Assembly (NCBI RefSeq): GCF_900108025.1 | Contig: NZ_FNUS01000004.1 | Location: 1-64,000, forward strand | Direction: 5' to 3' | Length of the DNA: 64,000 nt | From: Halpernia humi | Lineage (GTDB): Bacteria > Bacteroidota > Bacteroidia > Flavobacteriales > Weeksellaceae | Shown: piece after piece, positions 17,441 through 26,385 of the stretch | Layout of the letters: each line of letters begins with the position of its first letter | How positions within the stretch are numbered: the stretch's first letter is position 1 | Notes under the pieces: model-generated | What the model saw: only the letters and a program-made list of their open reading frames with translations | What the model was told of the DNA's origin: nothing | Database searches by the model: none | Position numbers and translations under genes: made by a program

Positions 17441-18169
17441 ATGGAATGGTTTAATACTTGGTTTAATACGCCTTACTATCACATACTTTATCAAGACAGA
17501 GATTACAAGGAAGGTGAGCAATTTTTAGAAAAATTAATTGGTGTTTTAGATTTAAAACCGCACTCAAAAATCATCGATTTGGCTTGTGGACGAGGCAGAC
17601 ATTCGGTTTTTCTAAATAAGATGGGATTTGATGTTTTGGGTTTAGATTTGTCTAAAGAAAGTATTTTGTACGACAAAAAGTTTGAAAATGAAACTTTAAA
17701 GTTTGAAGTTCACGATATGCGAAACCCCATTAAATTTGGAAAAGTAGATGCTGTTTTTAATCTTTTCACCAGTTTTGGCTATTTTGAAACAGACAAAGAA
17801 GACCAGCAGGTTTTCTCTTCTGTTTCCGCTATTTTGGAAGAAAATGGATTATTTGTTTTAGACTTTATGAATGCGGCTTTTGTGAAAAATAATTTGATAG
17901 AAAACCAGGCAATTTTAAAACAAAATATCTTATTTCATATCAATAAAAAAATTGAAAATCAACATATCATCAAAACGATTTCTTTTCGCGATAAAGATGA
18001 AGATTTCAAATTCGAAGAAAAAGTAAAACTTCACGATTTAAAAGAAATGGATGCGTTCGCGGCAAATGCTGGCTTAGAAAGAATAAATATTTGGGGCGAT
18101 TATAATCTAGATTTGTTTAAAGAAAAAACGTCTGAAAGATGCATAATTGTTTTTAAAAAAATAAAATAA
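17441..18169 (+). CDS. Class I SAM-dependent methyltransferase
   Basis: 242-aa cytoplasmic methyltransferase of the Methyltransf_25 type; substrate unknown. Motif I is IIDLACGRGRHSVFL (about 43-57), followed by the acidic LGLDLSKESI, motif DMRNPIKFGKVDAVFNLF and LDFMNAAFV. N-terminal WFNTPYYHILYQDRDY is typical of a Bacteroidota group of small methyltransferases. The ATG is fixed by the TAnnTTTG box immediately upstream. The ZIP transporter gene follows after 1 bp, so the two are co-transcribed. Confidence 0.85.
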   Translation: MEWFNTWFNTPYYHILYQDRDYKEGEQFLEKLIGVLDLKPHSKIIDLACGRGRHSVFLNKMGFDVLGLDLSKESILYDKKFENETLKFEVHDMRNPIKFGKVDAVFNLFTSFGYFETDKEDQQVFSSVSAILEENGLFVLDFMNAAFVKNNLIENQAILKQNILFHINKKIENQHIIKTISFRDKDEDFKFEEKVKLHDLKEMDAFAANAGLERINIWGDYNLDLFKEKTSERCIIVFKKIK

Positions 18170-18170
18170 A

Positions 18171-18869
18171 ATGGTACAGATATTTATATTTATTCTCCTC
18201 TTAATGAGTGTTTTAGCGGGCGTTTTCCTTGGGAAATATTTCGGCAAGCAAGAAAAATTAGCAAAAAACCTACTTATTTTAAGTGCCGGTTTCTTAATTA
18301 CGATTTGTTTAAATGAAGTATTTCCGGAAGTTTATGCGGCGGAAAATCATGCAATCGGACTTTGGATTATTGGCGGTGTTTTATTACAAATGATTTTAGA
18401 AAGTCTCACGAAAGGCTTTGAGCACGGGCATTTTCATAGCCACGGCGACCAAGCTATTTTACCAGTTGCCTTGATGATTGGCCTATTTTTCCACGCTTTT
18501 TTGGAAGGAATTCCTTTGGCTTCAGAAAGAGAAATTTTTTCGCCTTATTTAATGGGAATTTTATTTCACAACCTGCCAATTTCTTTTGTTTTAGGTGCTT
18601 TTTTAATTAAAAACAAGGCTTCTTTTAGTGCTAAATCTTGGCTGATCATATTAATATTTGCGATGGCATCACCAGTTGGGATGTTTTTGGGACATTATTT
18701 TAATCCGAATCTAAAAATATATTTCCTAGCGATTGTGGGTGGAATATTTTTACATATTTCTTCCGTCATTATTTTTGAAAGTAACAAAAATCACAACATA
18801 GATTGGATGAAAATTATTTTGGTAGTTTGTGGTGTTTTACTCGCTTTATCAGGACATTTGTTTCATTAA
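18171..18869 (+). CDS. ZIP-family metal transporter
   Basis: Inner-membrane permease for divalent metal uptake (Zn or Fe in the family). The 232-aa protein has about eight helices, a His-rich cytoplasmic loop (EHGHFHSHGD, about residues 85-94) and the ZIP metal-site motifs HAFLEGIPL (helix IV) and HNLPISFVLG (helix V). The order H...EG / HN..P is that of the broad ZIP family. It forms a two-gene operon with the methyltransferase and ends convergent with the next gene. Confidence 0.88.
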   Translation: MVQIFIFILLLMSVLAGVFLGKYFGKQEKLAKNLLILSAGFLITICLNEVFPEVYAAENHAIGLWIIGGVLLQMILESLTKGFEHGHFHSHGDQAILPVALMIGLFFHAFLEGIPLASEREIFSPYLMGILFHNLPISFVLGAFLIKNKASFSAKSWLIILIFAMASPVGMFLGHYFNPNLKIYFLAIVGGIFLHISSVIIFESNKNHNIDWMKIILVVCGVLLALSGHLFH

Positions 18870-18897
18870 TATTTAATAAAAACAATTTCAAGGGCTT

Positions 18898-19503
18898 TTA
18901 TCTCAATTTATAAGAAATCATTACGCCACCGCGGTAAGGAATAAATTCGCCACTTTTGTTATAACCTTGCTCCACATCGTAACGCAATCCTGTTGTGCGA
19001 TCGTATCCTTTATAAAAATCTTGAGAATTCCCGAAAGTGCCATAAATATCCATGTTCCATCTTTCTGCTAACTGGAATTGGTAACCAACTGTGGCTCCGA
19101 TATAAAACGAGAAGCCTTTTTGGTAAAGGTTTGAATTTTCATATTCTACATTATTATCGTTAATGTAAATGCCTTTTTGCCAATAATTCCATTTTTGCAA
19201 TTTAAATGCGGCTACAGCAATATTTGCCCCTACGTACCAATGTTTAAAAGCTTGATCGAAATAATACCTGCCTTCTGCCGATGCAGAATAATATTGTAAC
19301 TCGTGATTAGCAAATGATTTCCATGGAGAAATTAGCACATCACCTTGCAAAGTGTAACGATTATTTAACTGGTATTCTAAACCCGCATTCATAATCCCAA
19401 TAGGTAAAAAAAGCGCATTTGCTTTAACGTACAATGCCTTCTTTTCTTGCGAAAATATTTGCAAAAAGAAGGCTACAAAAAACAAAAAAAATAATTTCTT
19501 CAT
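18898..19503 (-). CDS. DUF3575-like outer-membrane protein
   Basis: 201 aa with a signal peptide (about 1-18) and a beta-rich body of short amphipathic strands ending in YKLR, typical of small eight-stranded barrels. ALYVKANALFLPIGIMNAGLEYQLNNRYT cut to NALFLPIGIMNAGLEYQL matches DUF3575. Function unknown. It lies 4 bp behind the thioredoxin-like gene, so the two are probably one operon. Confidence 0.75.
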   Translation of the reverse strand: MKKLFFLFFVAFFLQIFSQEKKALYVKANALFLPIGIMNAGLEYQLNNRYTLQGDVLISPWKSFANHELQYYSASAEGRYYFDQAFKHWYVGANIAVAAFKLQKWNYWQKGIYINDNNVEYENSNLYQKGFSFYIGATVGYQFQLAERWNMDIYGTFGNSQDFYKGYDRTTGLRYDVEQGYNKSGEFIPYRGGVMISYKLR

Positions 19504-19507
19504 ATAT

Positions 19508-20683
19508 TTATTTTTTTAATTCTTCTAATAATGCGTCTGCTAAACTTGTGTCTTTCCCAGCCTGAGCAGCAATGTTTTTAGACATTTCAGCAAAAGATTT
19601 TGCTTTTTCTATATCGCCAGTTTTTTGATATAATTTTGCTAAAATATAGGTGTTTTCTGGATTTTCGCTTTTCATTACAGATTTTTCTGCCCAAACTTTG
19701 GCTTCGTTTAGTGATGCTTCATTAGTTACATTCTGACTAAAAATCCATGCTGCCTTGTCTAACTCTTTCGTTTCAAAATTATCTGGATTTTTATAGTATT
19801 CTAATGCTGCTTTTTCATAACCTGCAAAATTGCCAGTTTGCGGATAGAGGGAAATTTTCACTCTGTTTAATGCATTTTCTGCCTCCTCTTTACCCACGAT
19901 TGGTGTTGCATTTTTGAAATAATAATCTTCATTTATTGTTCCATCTTTCTCATCAATAGACGCTTCCAAAACTTCCGACAATTTAATTTGATTATCAAAT
20001 TGGGTATAAGTATCAAGTGGAATAATTTTCACTATTTCATCTTTATCGGCAACAAAAACTTTGTAAATAGGATCTTTTGTAGATTTTAAAAAATATAAGA
20101 TATAAGAAACTTCTTGTTTGCTTAACTCTTTAGTTTTCTTTACTTCAAAATAACGTTCCGCTGCTTTTTTCGCAAATTCAAAATCCGAATTGGCATTATT
20201 TTTTATAATCGTTTCTAAAAATTGAGGATTAGATTCGCCTTTTTCAAAAAGAGCTTTCGGGGATTCTTTTGCATTAATTGGGTCTCCAACTTCTTTACCC
20301 AATGCTAAAAAATCACTAGGGCTCATGTAGCCTAATCCTTTCTGAATTACTTCTCCATCGCCATTTAAAAATAGAAGACTTGGATATGAGCGAATCATAT
20401 ATTTTCTGGCAATTTCTGGGCCTTCGCCTTTTTCCATATCGATGTGTGTATTGATGAAAGTTTTATTATAAAATTCTTTCACCGCAGGATCTGGAAAAAC
20501 ATTTCTTTCTAGTAATTTACAAGGGCCACACCAAGAAGCATATGCATCAAGAAAAACTAATTTTTTCTCTTTTTTTGCTTGTGCTAGAAGTTCTGCGAAA
20601 GGTTTATTTGAAAAATTAATGCTTTCCTGCGCAAGTAATTGCAGAGAAAGCATCAATAAAAGCACATATTTTATTTTTTTCAT
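19508..20683 (-). CDS. Periplasmic thioredoxin-like protein
   Basis: 391 aa: signal peptide (about 1-18, LLAQ), thioredoxin domain (about 25-130) with redox pair WCGPCK at Cys52/Cys55 and the cis-Pro segment SYPSLLFL, then a helical C-terminal half with a TPR-like stretch (EAKVWAEKSVMKSENPENTY, about 330-350). The family acts in periplasmic disulfide exchange or electron delivery; the partner is unknown. Co-oriented with the DUF3575 gene. Confidence 0.83.
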   Translation of the reverse strand: MKKIKYVLLLMLSLQLLAQESINFSNKPFAELLAQAKKEKKLVFLDAYASWCGPCKLLERNVFPDPAVKEFYNKTFINTHIDMEKGEGPEIARKYMIRSYPSLLFLNGDGEVIQKGLGYMSPSDFLALGKEVGDPINAKESPKALFEKGESNPQFLETIIKNNANSDFEFAKKAAERYFEVKKTKELSKQEVSYILYFLKSTKDPIYKVFVADKDEIVKIIPLDTYTQFDNQIKLSEVLEASIDEKDGTINEDYYFKNATPIVGKEEAENALNRVKISLYPQTGNFAGYEKAALEYYKNPDNFETKELDKAAWIFSQNVTNEASLNEAKVWAEKSVMKSENPENTYILAKLYQKTGDIEKAKSFAEMSKNIAAQAGKDTSLADALLEELKK

Positions 20684-20853
20684 TACTAAAATTTAGAATG
20701 CGAAGTTAAAAATAATTTTTCCGTTGTGCACTTTGTTTTCGTTTAAAAAATGTTAAAAAGAATACACAACATTTAGAAATTTTAAAAATAAATTCACTAT
20801 TTCTAAATACGAGTACCAATCAAATATGGATTTTCAAGCTATTTGTATTAAAT

Positions 20854-20885
20854 AAAAAAAGCGTTAACATAATTGTTAACGCTTT
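20854..20885 (-). terminator. Rho-independent terminator of tRNA-Phe
   Basis: A perfect 12-bp stem (AAAGCGTTAACA at 20858-20869 with its complement 20874-20885) with a TAAT loop is followed on the minus strand by seven T. It lies 1 nt after the tRNA. Confidence 0.85.
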
Positions 20886-20886
20886 G

Positions 20887-20959
20887 TGGTTTCTCCAGGG
20901 ATCGAACCAGGGACACATGGATTTTCAGTCCATTGCTCTACCAACTGAGCTAAGAAACC
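20887..20959 (-). tRNA. tRNA-Phe (GAA)
   Basis: A full cloverleaf can be drawn: acceptor GGTTTCT/AGAAACC, D stem GCTC/GAGC, anticodon stem ATGGA/TCCAT with loop CTGAAAA (anticodon GAA), T loop TTCGATC and discriminator A. The 73-nt gene does not encode CCA, so CCA must be added enzymatically. The T stem (CCTGG/CCTGG) has a U-U mismatch in the middle. No other tRNA is adjacent, and a terminator follows at once. Confidence 0.95.
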
Positions 20960-21049
20960 ATCACTTTGTTGTTTAAAGTGGTGCAAAAATAGAGACTTTT
21001 AGTATAAGTTGCAAATCATTTTAAATATTTTTTACAAATAATTTGAAAC

Positions 21050-22891
21050 TCACTGGTTTTCAGTTTCAATATTATCTTGTTCCCTTCTATAATGTTCACT
21101 CATTTCTTCTAAAACAGGCTTAATGGTGCTTTCCGGCAAATCACTAATTCGGATATACATTAGTCCATCAATGGCATCATTAAAGGTTGGATCTACGTTG
21201 AAGGCAATTACTTTTGCATTTTGCTTAATGTATTTCTTAATTAAAACCGGAAGTCGCATTTCGGGTTCCAAATCATCAATTATTTTATCTAATTTATTAA
21301 GGTCAGAATCCAAATCTTCAAAAAACAAATGTTTATCGCGGTCTTTTAGGATGACTTTAAATTCATTTTTCGGGTGAACATATTGGGCAACTGCAGCATC
21401 ATAATAATGTGAGCGCATGAATTCTATCATTAAAGATTTAGAAAATTCTGAAAATTTATCACTTATACTCACGCCGCCCATTAGAAATTTATGCTCTGGG
21501 TTTCTTAAGCAAACGTGTACGATACCGCGCCACAAAAGAAATAACGGTAATGGTTTTTGTTGATATTCTTGGGAAATATAGGCCCTTCCCATTTCTATTA
21601 CTTTTCGGAAAAAGGGTTGTAATTCTAAATCAAATTCAAATAATGAACTGGTGTAAAAGCCATCTATACCATATTTTTTCATTATTTCGCAACCCAAGCC
21701 CATTCTATAAGCACCCACTAATTTTTGCTCTACATTATCCCATAGAAATAAATGGTGGTAATATTGATCGTATTTATCTAAATCAAAAGGCAGATTACTA
21801 CCCTCGCCAATGGCGCGAAAAGTGAGTTCCCGCTGCCTGCCAATTTCCCGCATTATGGACGGAATATCTTCATATTTTGCAAAATAAATCTCATAATTTC
21901 CGTTAGAAAACATCATTTTATCTTGCTCTTTTAAGACCTTTACTTCCGCAATAAGATCTTCTTGTGGGGTTTCATCAATAATATTTTGAATGATATTTTC
22001 AGATTTTAAAATAGGAAATTTTAAGGCAAGATTTGGAATTTTTAATAGATCTGGTAGGCTTTTTCTTTTGTCATAATAAGATTTCAAGCGGTACACTTTT
22101 TTTCTTAAAAACGAGCCAAGTTCTTCTATCGTTTCGTTCTCTTCAATTAGTTTTACACTGACGGCCTTTCCTATTCTAATTCTAATTGGCTTATCTCGTT
22201 TATGCATCATTTCTGCTGGCAGCAAAAGTGTTTGCAAATCTGGATGAATTTTGGATACTCTATAAAATAACTGGCTATTTTTAGCATGAAAATACATCGG
22301 CACTACAGGTACTTTTGCTCGCTTTATGAGTTTCAATGCAGGTTTTTCCCATTCTCTATCTAATATTTCGCCATATTCATTATTAGTATTAGAAACTTCA
22401 CCGGCGGGGAAAATCCCGAGGCAACCACCACTCTGCAAATGTTGCAAAGCGCCACGCATTCCGCTTGCACTGCTGTAGGCTTCTTTTCGACCTTCAAACG
22501 GATTCACAGAAATCACATACGGCTGCATAGGTTCAATTTTCGTTAAAAGAAAATTGCCCATTACTTTGAAATCTGGCCGAAGTTCCATAATTATTTTAAT
22601 CATCAAAACGCCATCTATAGCACCAAGCGGATGATTACTCACTAAAATAAAAGGGCCTGTTTTGGGTATTTTTGCTAAATCTTCAGCAAAAACGATGTAT
22701 TTTAAATTTCTATATTCAACGTACGCATCAAAAAATGCTTTTCCTTCCAGATGCTTCAGACTGTCATACATTTTATTGACCTCGTCAATCTTCGTTAATT
22801 TCATAAGTGCCGCCGCTGCTGGATTTTTTAAAAATCCAATCTTTTTAAGTCCAGCCGCAGAAATCAAATCTTGTTTAGAAATTAAACTCAT
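21050..22891 (-). CDS. OlsF-like bifunctional acyltransferase (aminolipid synthase)
   Basis: 613 aa joining two acyltransferases. The N-terminal half (about 60-290) is PlsC-like with the HX4D site NHPLGAIDG and the substrate motif FPAGEVS. The C-terminal half (about 330-570) is a GNAT/OlsB-like N-acyltransferase (YRMGLGCEIM, EMGRAYISQEYQQ). This fusion matches OlsF of Serratia and Flavobacterium, which makes ornithine lipids from acyl donors; related enzymes make glycine lipids. Which amino acid is used here cannot be read. The aspartokinase gene is 29 bp upstream on the same strand. Confidence 0.8.
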   Translation of the reverse strand: MSLISKQDLISAAGLKKIGFLKNPAAAALMKLTKIDEVNKMYDSLKHLEGKAFFDAYVEYRNLKYIVFAEDLAKIPKTGPFILVSNHPLGAIDGVLMIKIIMELRPDFKVMGNFLLTKIEPMQPYVISVNPFEGRKEAYSSASGMRGALQHLQSGGCLGIFPAGEVSNTNNEYGEILDREWEKPALKLIKRAKVPVVPMYFHAKNSQLFYRVSKIHPDLQTLLLPAEMMHKRDKPIRIRIGKAVSVKLIEENETIEELGSFLRKKVYRLKSYYDKRKSLPDLLKIPNLALKFPILKSENIIQNIIDETPQEDLIAEVKVLKEQDKMMFSNGNYEIYFAKYEDIPSIMREIGRQRELTFRAIGEGSNLPFDLDKYDQYYHHLFLWDNVEQKLVGAYRMGLGCEIMKKYGIDGFYTSSLFEFDLELQPFFRKVIEMGRAYISQEYQQKPLPLFLLWRGIVHVCLRNPEHKFLMGGVSISDKFSEFSKSLMIEFMRSHYYDAAVAQYVHPKNEFKVILKDRDKHLFFEDLDSDLNKLDKIIDDLEPEMRLPVLIKKYIKQNAKVIAFNVDPTFNDAIDGLMYIRISDLPESTIKPVLEEMSEHYRREQDNIETENQ

Positions 22892-22920
22892 CTGTAATTA
22901 GTTTTTAGTGTTCTTGCTTC

Positions 22921-24159
22921 TTAGTTTGTAACCATTTGCAGGGTTTTTTGAGATATTTGCTCGAGCAATATTTTTCTATTGGCGTAAAAATTTTCTAGTT
23001 TAGACGTATCGGCATTTCGGATGGTGAACAGGGAAACGTCTTTTATAATTTCTATATCAAAAAACTTTAAAAGTTCAGAATTAAGCAAATTTATGTTATT
23101 ATATTTATCTTCTACACATAAAGCAAGAGAAATTGCTGAATTTTGCATCAATGAAATTTTAATTTTATTTTTTGCTAATTCAGAAAAAATGAGACTTAAA
23201 TGTTCTTCTGCGATGAATGAAAAATCTCTTGTAGAAACATAAATTAAAATTTGGTTTTCTTTCAAAATATAACTTTCCACATATTCATTTTGGTCGCTTA
23301 CGCTTACTTTTGTGCCCGCTTCTTTTGGGTTTAAAAAAGATTTTACAAAAAATGGAATATTCTTTTGTTTTAAAGGTTGCAACGTTTTTGGGTGAATAAT
23401 GGAAGCACCATAATATGCCATTTCTATCGCTTCCTCATAAGAAATCCCAGAAAGCAATTGCACATTTTCAAATTTGCGCGGATCGCCAGTCATCACTCCA
23501 GGCACGTCTTTCCAAATCGTAAGATGATCTGCATCTAGGCAATAAGCAAAAATCGCGGCAGAATAATCTGAACCTTCTCTTCCCAAAGTTACCGTAAAAT
23601 TATTCGGGTCTGAACCGATAAAACCTTGCGTTACAAAACATTCAGAATTATTTAGTGTTTTAATATTTTTCTCGGTTTCTTCCCAATTTACAAGACCTTC
23701 TCGGTATTGAGAATCGGTTTTGATGTAATCTCTCGCGTCAATCCAATTATTTTTAAACTGAATATCATTCAAATATTCACTTAAAATTTTAGAAGAAATC
23801 ATTTCGCCACAACCAACCACTTGGTCGTAAACAAAATTATAATTTGGAGATTTATTTCTGCGTAAAAAAGAATTGATATCATCAAAAAACACCGCGATTT
23901 CCGATAACACAGGATGGTTTTCAGAAAATAGTTCTGATGTAATTTCAAGATGGTTTTCTTTAATTTTTTCTACTTCCGTTTCATAATCTTTCTTTTCAAA
24001 ATAATTTTGAACCACCTTTTCCAAAGCATTTGTTGTTTTCCCCATTGCAGAAACCACAATCAAACATTTGCTAAAATGCTCAGTTTCTAATACAACCGCC
24101 ACATTTTTTATGCCCTCCGCATCTTTCACAGACGCGCCACCAAATTTAAAAATTTTCAT
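22921..24159 (-). CDS. Aspartate kinase
   Basis: Phosphorylates aspartate, the first step to lysine (diaminopimelate), threonine and methionine. The 412-aa monofunctional enzyme starts KIFKFGGASVKDAEGIKN, has TQGFIGSDPNNFTVTLGREG cut to TLGREGSDYSAAIFA (about 190-205) and DVPGVMTGDPR (about 220-230), followed by two ACT-type regulatory segments. No homoserine dehydrogenase domain is attached. A TATACTTTTA stretch just before the start resembles, but does not match, a TAnnTTTG box. Confidence 0.92.
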   Translation of the reverse strand: MKIFKFGGASVKDAEGIKNVAVVLETEHFSKCLIVVSAMGKTTNALEKVVQNYFEKKDYETEVEKIKENHLEITSELFSENHPVLSEIAVFFDDINSFLRRNKSPNYNFVYDQVVGCGEMISSKILSEYLNDIQFKNNWIDARDYIKTDSQYREGLVNWEETEKNIKTLNNSECFVTQGFIGSDPNNFTVTLGREGSDYSAAIFAYCLDADHLTIWKDVPGVMTGDPRKFENVQLLSGISYEEAIEMAYYGASIIHPKTLQPLKQKNIPFFVKSFLNPKEAGTKVSVSDQNEYVESYILKENQILIYVSTRDFSFIAEEHLSLIFSELAKNKIKISLMQNSAISLALCVEDKYNNINLLNSELLKFFDIEIIKDVSLFTIRNADTSKLENFYANRKILLEQISQKTLQMVTN

Positions 24160-24377
24160 TTAAAAGTATATAAATCAATTTGTTAAGTTAAATAAATTAA
24201 AACTCTATGCATTTATTCAACCACCAAAAATATTAATTTAGAACGAGATATGAAAACTGAATATTTCCAATCTAAAGTTTAACGCTATTGTCTTTTTTTT
24301 AGACGATAAAATTTCCTTTATTAGTCTTATTCTGAAAAAGTTTTACGAAATTTGTAAGCAACCAAAAAAATCTAAAA

Positions 24378-25394
24378 ATGTCGGATCAAACCTTTCAAAC
24401 TCTGGGCGAATTTCTAATTGAGAAACAAGACGATTTCAAATATTCCAGTGGCGAACTTTCCCGATTATTAAGTGCGATTCGTCTCGCTTCAAAAGTGGTA
24501 AATCGCGAGGTAAACAAAGCCGGAATTGCGGAAATTATCGGGCAAGCCGGAAACCAAAATATCCAAGGTGAAGATCAGCAAAAATTAGATGTTTTGGCCA
24601 ATGAAATTTTCATAGAAGCCCTTTCTCAAAGAGAAGTAGTTTGCGGCATTGCCTCCGAAGAAAACGACGAATTTATAGAATTAAAAAGCGGTACAAATGC
24701 ACATTTAAGCAAATATGTGGTTTTAATCGATCCTTTAGACGGTTCCTCAAATATTGATGTGAATGTTTCTGTAGGAACCATTTTTTCAATTTATCGCCGC
24801 GTTTCTGAGCCTGGCCAACCTGTAGAATTACGAGATTTTCTACAAAAAGGTGTGAACCAAGTTGCCGCGGGTTACGTTGTTTACGGCTCTTCTACAATGA
24901 TAGTTTACACGACAGGAAATGGCGTGAACGGCTTTACTTTAGACCCTTCAATTGGGACTTATTATCTATCGCACCCAAATATGACCTTCAGCAAAACTGG
25001 AAAAATTTATTCCATTAATGAAGGAAATTACATCAAATTCCCTCAAGGCGTGAAAGATTATCTAAAATACTGCCAAGAAGAAAAAGAAGACCGACCTTAC
25101 ACTTCCAGATATATTGGTTCTTTGGTTTCAGATTTCCACCGAAATATGATCAAAGGCGGGATTTACATTTATCCGTCCACATCACAATCCCCGAATGGAA
25201 AACTCCGATTGCTCTACGAATGCAATCCGATGGCTTTTTTAGCAGAACAAGCCGGTGGAAAATGCAGCGATGGTTTTCAGCGCGTTTTAGAAATAGAACC
25301 TACCGAATTGCACCAAAGAGTGCCGTTTTTCTGCGGCAGTTCTACAATGGTAGAAAAAGCGGAAGAATTTATGCGAAATGCGGGAAAAGGTTGA
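24378..25394 (+). CDS. fbp: Fructose-1,6-bisphosphatase class 1
   Basis: Gluconeogenic hydrolysis of fructose-1,6-bisphosphate in the cytoplasm. The 338-aa enzyme has the metal-binding [20 protein letters not shown] (about 116-135), ASEEND near 95, [16 protein letters not shown] near 252 and [20 protein letters not shown] near 276. Full length for the family. The stop codon lies in the first unit of a hexamer repeat, so the last two codons are shared with the repeat. Confidence 0.96.
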   Translation: MSDQTFQTLGEFLIEKQDDFKYSSGELSRLLSAIRLASKVVNREVNKAGIAEIIGQAGNQNIQGEDQQKLDVLANEIFIEALSQREVVCGIASEENDEFIELKSGTNAHLSKYVVLIDPLDGSSNIDVNVSVGTIFSIYRRVSEPGQPVELRDFLQKGVNQVAAGYVVYGSSTMIVYTTGNGVNGFTLDPSIGTYYLSHPNMTFSKTGKIYSINEGNYIKFPQGVKDYLKYCQEEKEDRPYTSRYIGSLVSDFHRNMIKGGIYIYPSTSQSPNGKLRLLYECNPMAFLAEQAGGKCSDGFQRVLEIEPTELHQRVPFFCGSSTMVEKAEEFMRNAGKG

Positions 25395-25424
25395 GGTTGA
25401 GGTTTAGGTTTAGGTTTAGGTTTA
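25389..25424 (+). repeat. Hexamer tandem repeat at the fbp stop codon
   Basis: Six units: GGTTGA twice, then GGTTTA four times. The TGA stop of fbp is in the first unit. It is a simple-sequence tract that could vary in length without changing the protein. Confidence 0.9.
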
Positions 25425-25453
25425 GAAGCAACAATATTTTTGTTTTTTTTTGA

Positions 25454-25545
25454 AGATTGGTCCCGCTTTCCGTTTCAATCTTTTTTGCGCGTCTCCGCCT
25501 TTGGCGGATCGCAGCAAAAAAGGATTTCCACTGCAATCGGGGCTA
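25454..25545 (-). ncRNA. Flavo-1-like structured RNA or repeat, copy A
   Basis: On the minus strand it reads TAGCCCCGATTGCAGTGG, AAATCC, a T run, a hairpin with GC-rich arms (CCGCC/GGCGG), an A run, AAGATTGAAACG, GAAAGCGGGA and CAATCTTC. The same conserved blocks recur at 46903-46995 with a different central hairpin, so the ends are constrained and the loop is free. I recall this pattern as a widespread Flavobacteriia motif (Flavo-1 family), but this is from memory. It faces the 3' end of fbp. Confidence 0.55.
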
Positions 25546-25684
25546 GAATTTCGGGTATATTTTCTTTCCACGGGAAGAAAGTTTCGCAAAATAAAAAATA
25601 ATTCACCTGTTTGCGGTTTACCGCAATTGTCATTAGATCCTTTTTTCTATATTTGACATTAAATAAAAATATGACGATAGTCAT

Positions 25685-25739
25685 ACATATCCCAACGATT
25701 TTAGGTGGATATGTATAGTTTTGTCATACATATATACAA
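25685..25739 (+). repeat. First attC-like palindrome of the cassette array
   Basis: ACATATCC (25685-25692) pairs with GGATATGT (25707-25714). CCCAAC precedes the loop region, and the element runs into GTTGGG of the next unit at 25740. It could be the site of a lost upstream cassette. The 25546-25684 stretch before it holds two small hairpins (TTGCGG/CCGCAA at 25611-25626 and TTTCTT/AAGAAA at 25561-25580) and no gene. Confidence 0.4.
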
Positions 25740-25917
25740 GTTGGGAAAAATCGCCCTTCGGGACGATTTTTCCCAACGTACGGCTCGGCTTCGCCGACAG
25801 TTGTGAAACCATCGTTGCATTCGCACGACGTTTTCACAACTGTCGCCTTTGACGCATTCTGAAAAAGAAGTTTTCAACTTCCTTTTCAGAACGACGACAA
25901 AGCCGAGCCGTACGTTA
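25740..25917 (+). repeat. ORF-less palindromic cassette-like unit, copy 1
   Basis: 178 bp. A 14-bp perfect stem starting GTTGGGAAAAATCG closes on CCCTTCGGGA. A second element has 17-bp perfect arms (25775-25791 with 25900-25916) and two inner hairpins: 14-bp arms around CGACAGTTGTGAAA and TTCTGAAAA/TTTTCAGAA. It matches copy 2 at 176 of 178 positions (differences at 25846 and 25896). No ORF. The AAC...GTT borders and self-complementary ends fit an integron-type cassette with no gene. Confidence 0.8.
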
Positions 25918-25946
25918 GCGGTCAGTTTAAAAACAGTATCAAGACA

Positions 25947-26375
25947 ATGAAAACAGTATTTATTTTACATCATTCCTACGAACTTGAAGAATATGAAGAG
26001 ACGAAATTAATTGGGGCTTACTCGACAAGAGAACAAACTGAATTAGCAATAAATAGACTTAAAGACAAAAATGGTTTTAAATACAGACCAGACGCATTTG
26101 AAATTTCGGAATACGAACTGGACCAAGACAACTGGACAGAAGGCTTTGCAACAATGACAACCATTCAGGTAAAAAGTAAAAACGATACTTGGATAACAGT
26201 CCAAGCCGAGTGTCTGCCAAATAATCAGTACCAAATTTGTGAACTATACGAAAATGATTTGCTTGGAGAATTTAAGCATTTGGACATTGTAGAGTGTGAA
26301 GAAAAAGAAAATGATTTATTTGCCGTTAAACTTATAAGTAAATCCGACACGCAATCAAGAAATGACGAAAGATAA
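25947..26375 (+). CDS. DUF7336-like hypothetical protein in a cassette
   Basis: 142 aa, acidic, soluble. The N-terminal half (FILHHSYELEEYEETKLIGA, YSTREQTELAINRLKD, FEISEYELDQDNWTEGF) resembles a small domain I know as DUF7336; function unknown, sometimes suggested as an immunity-like or accessory protein. The gene sits between GTTAGCGGT (25914-25922) and ACCGCTAAC (26386-26394), exact complements of each other, as in the borders of an integron cassette. No promoter is evident, and no co-oriented partner is close. Confidence 0.75.
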   Translation: MKTVFILHHSYELEEYEETKLIGAYSTREQTELAINRLKDKNGFKYRPDAFEISEYELDQDNWTEGFATMTTIQVKSKNDTWITVQAECLPNNQYQICELYENDLLGEFKHLDIVECEEKENDLFAVKLISKSDTQSRNDER

Positions 26376-26385
26376 AGAAAACCGA

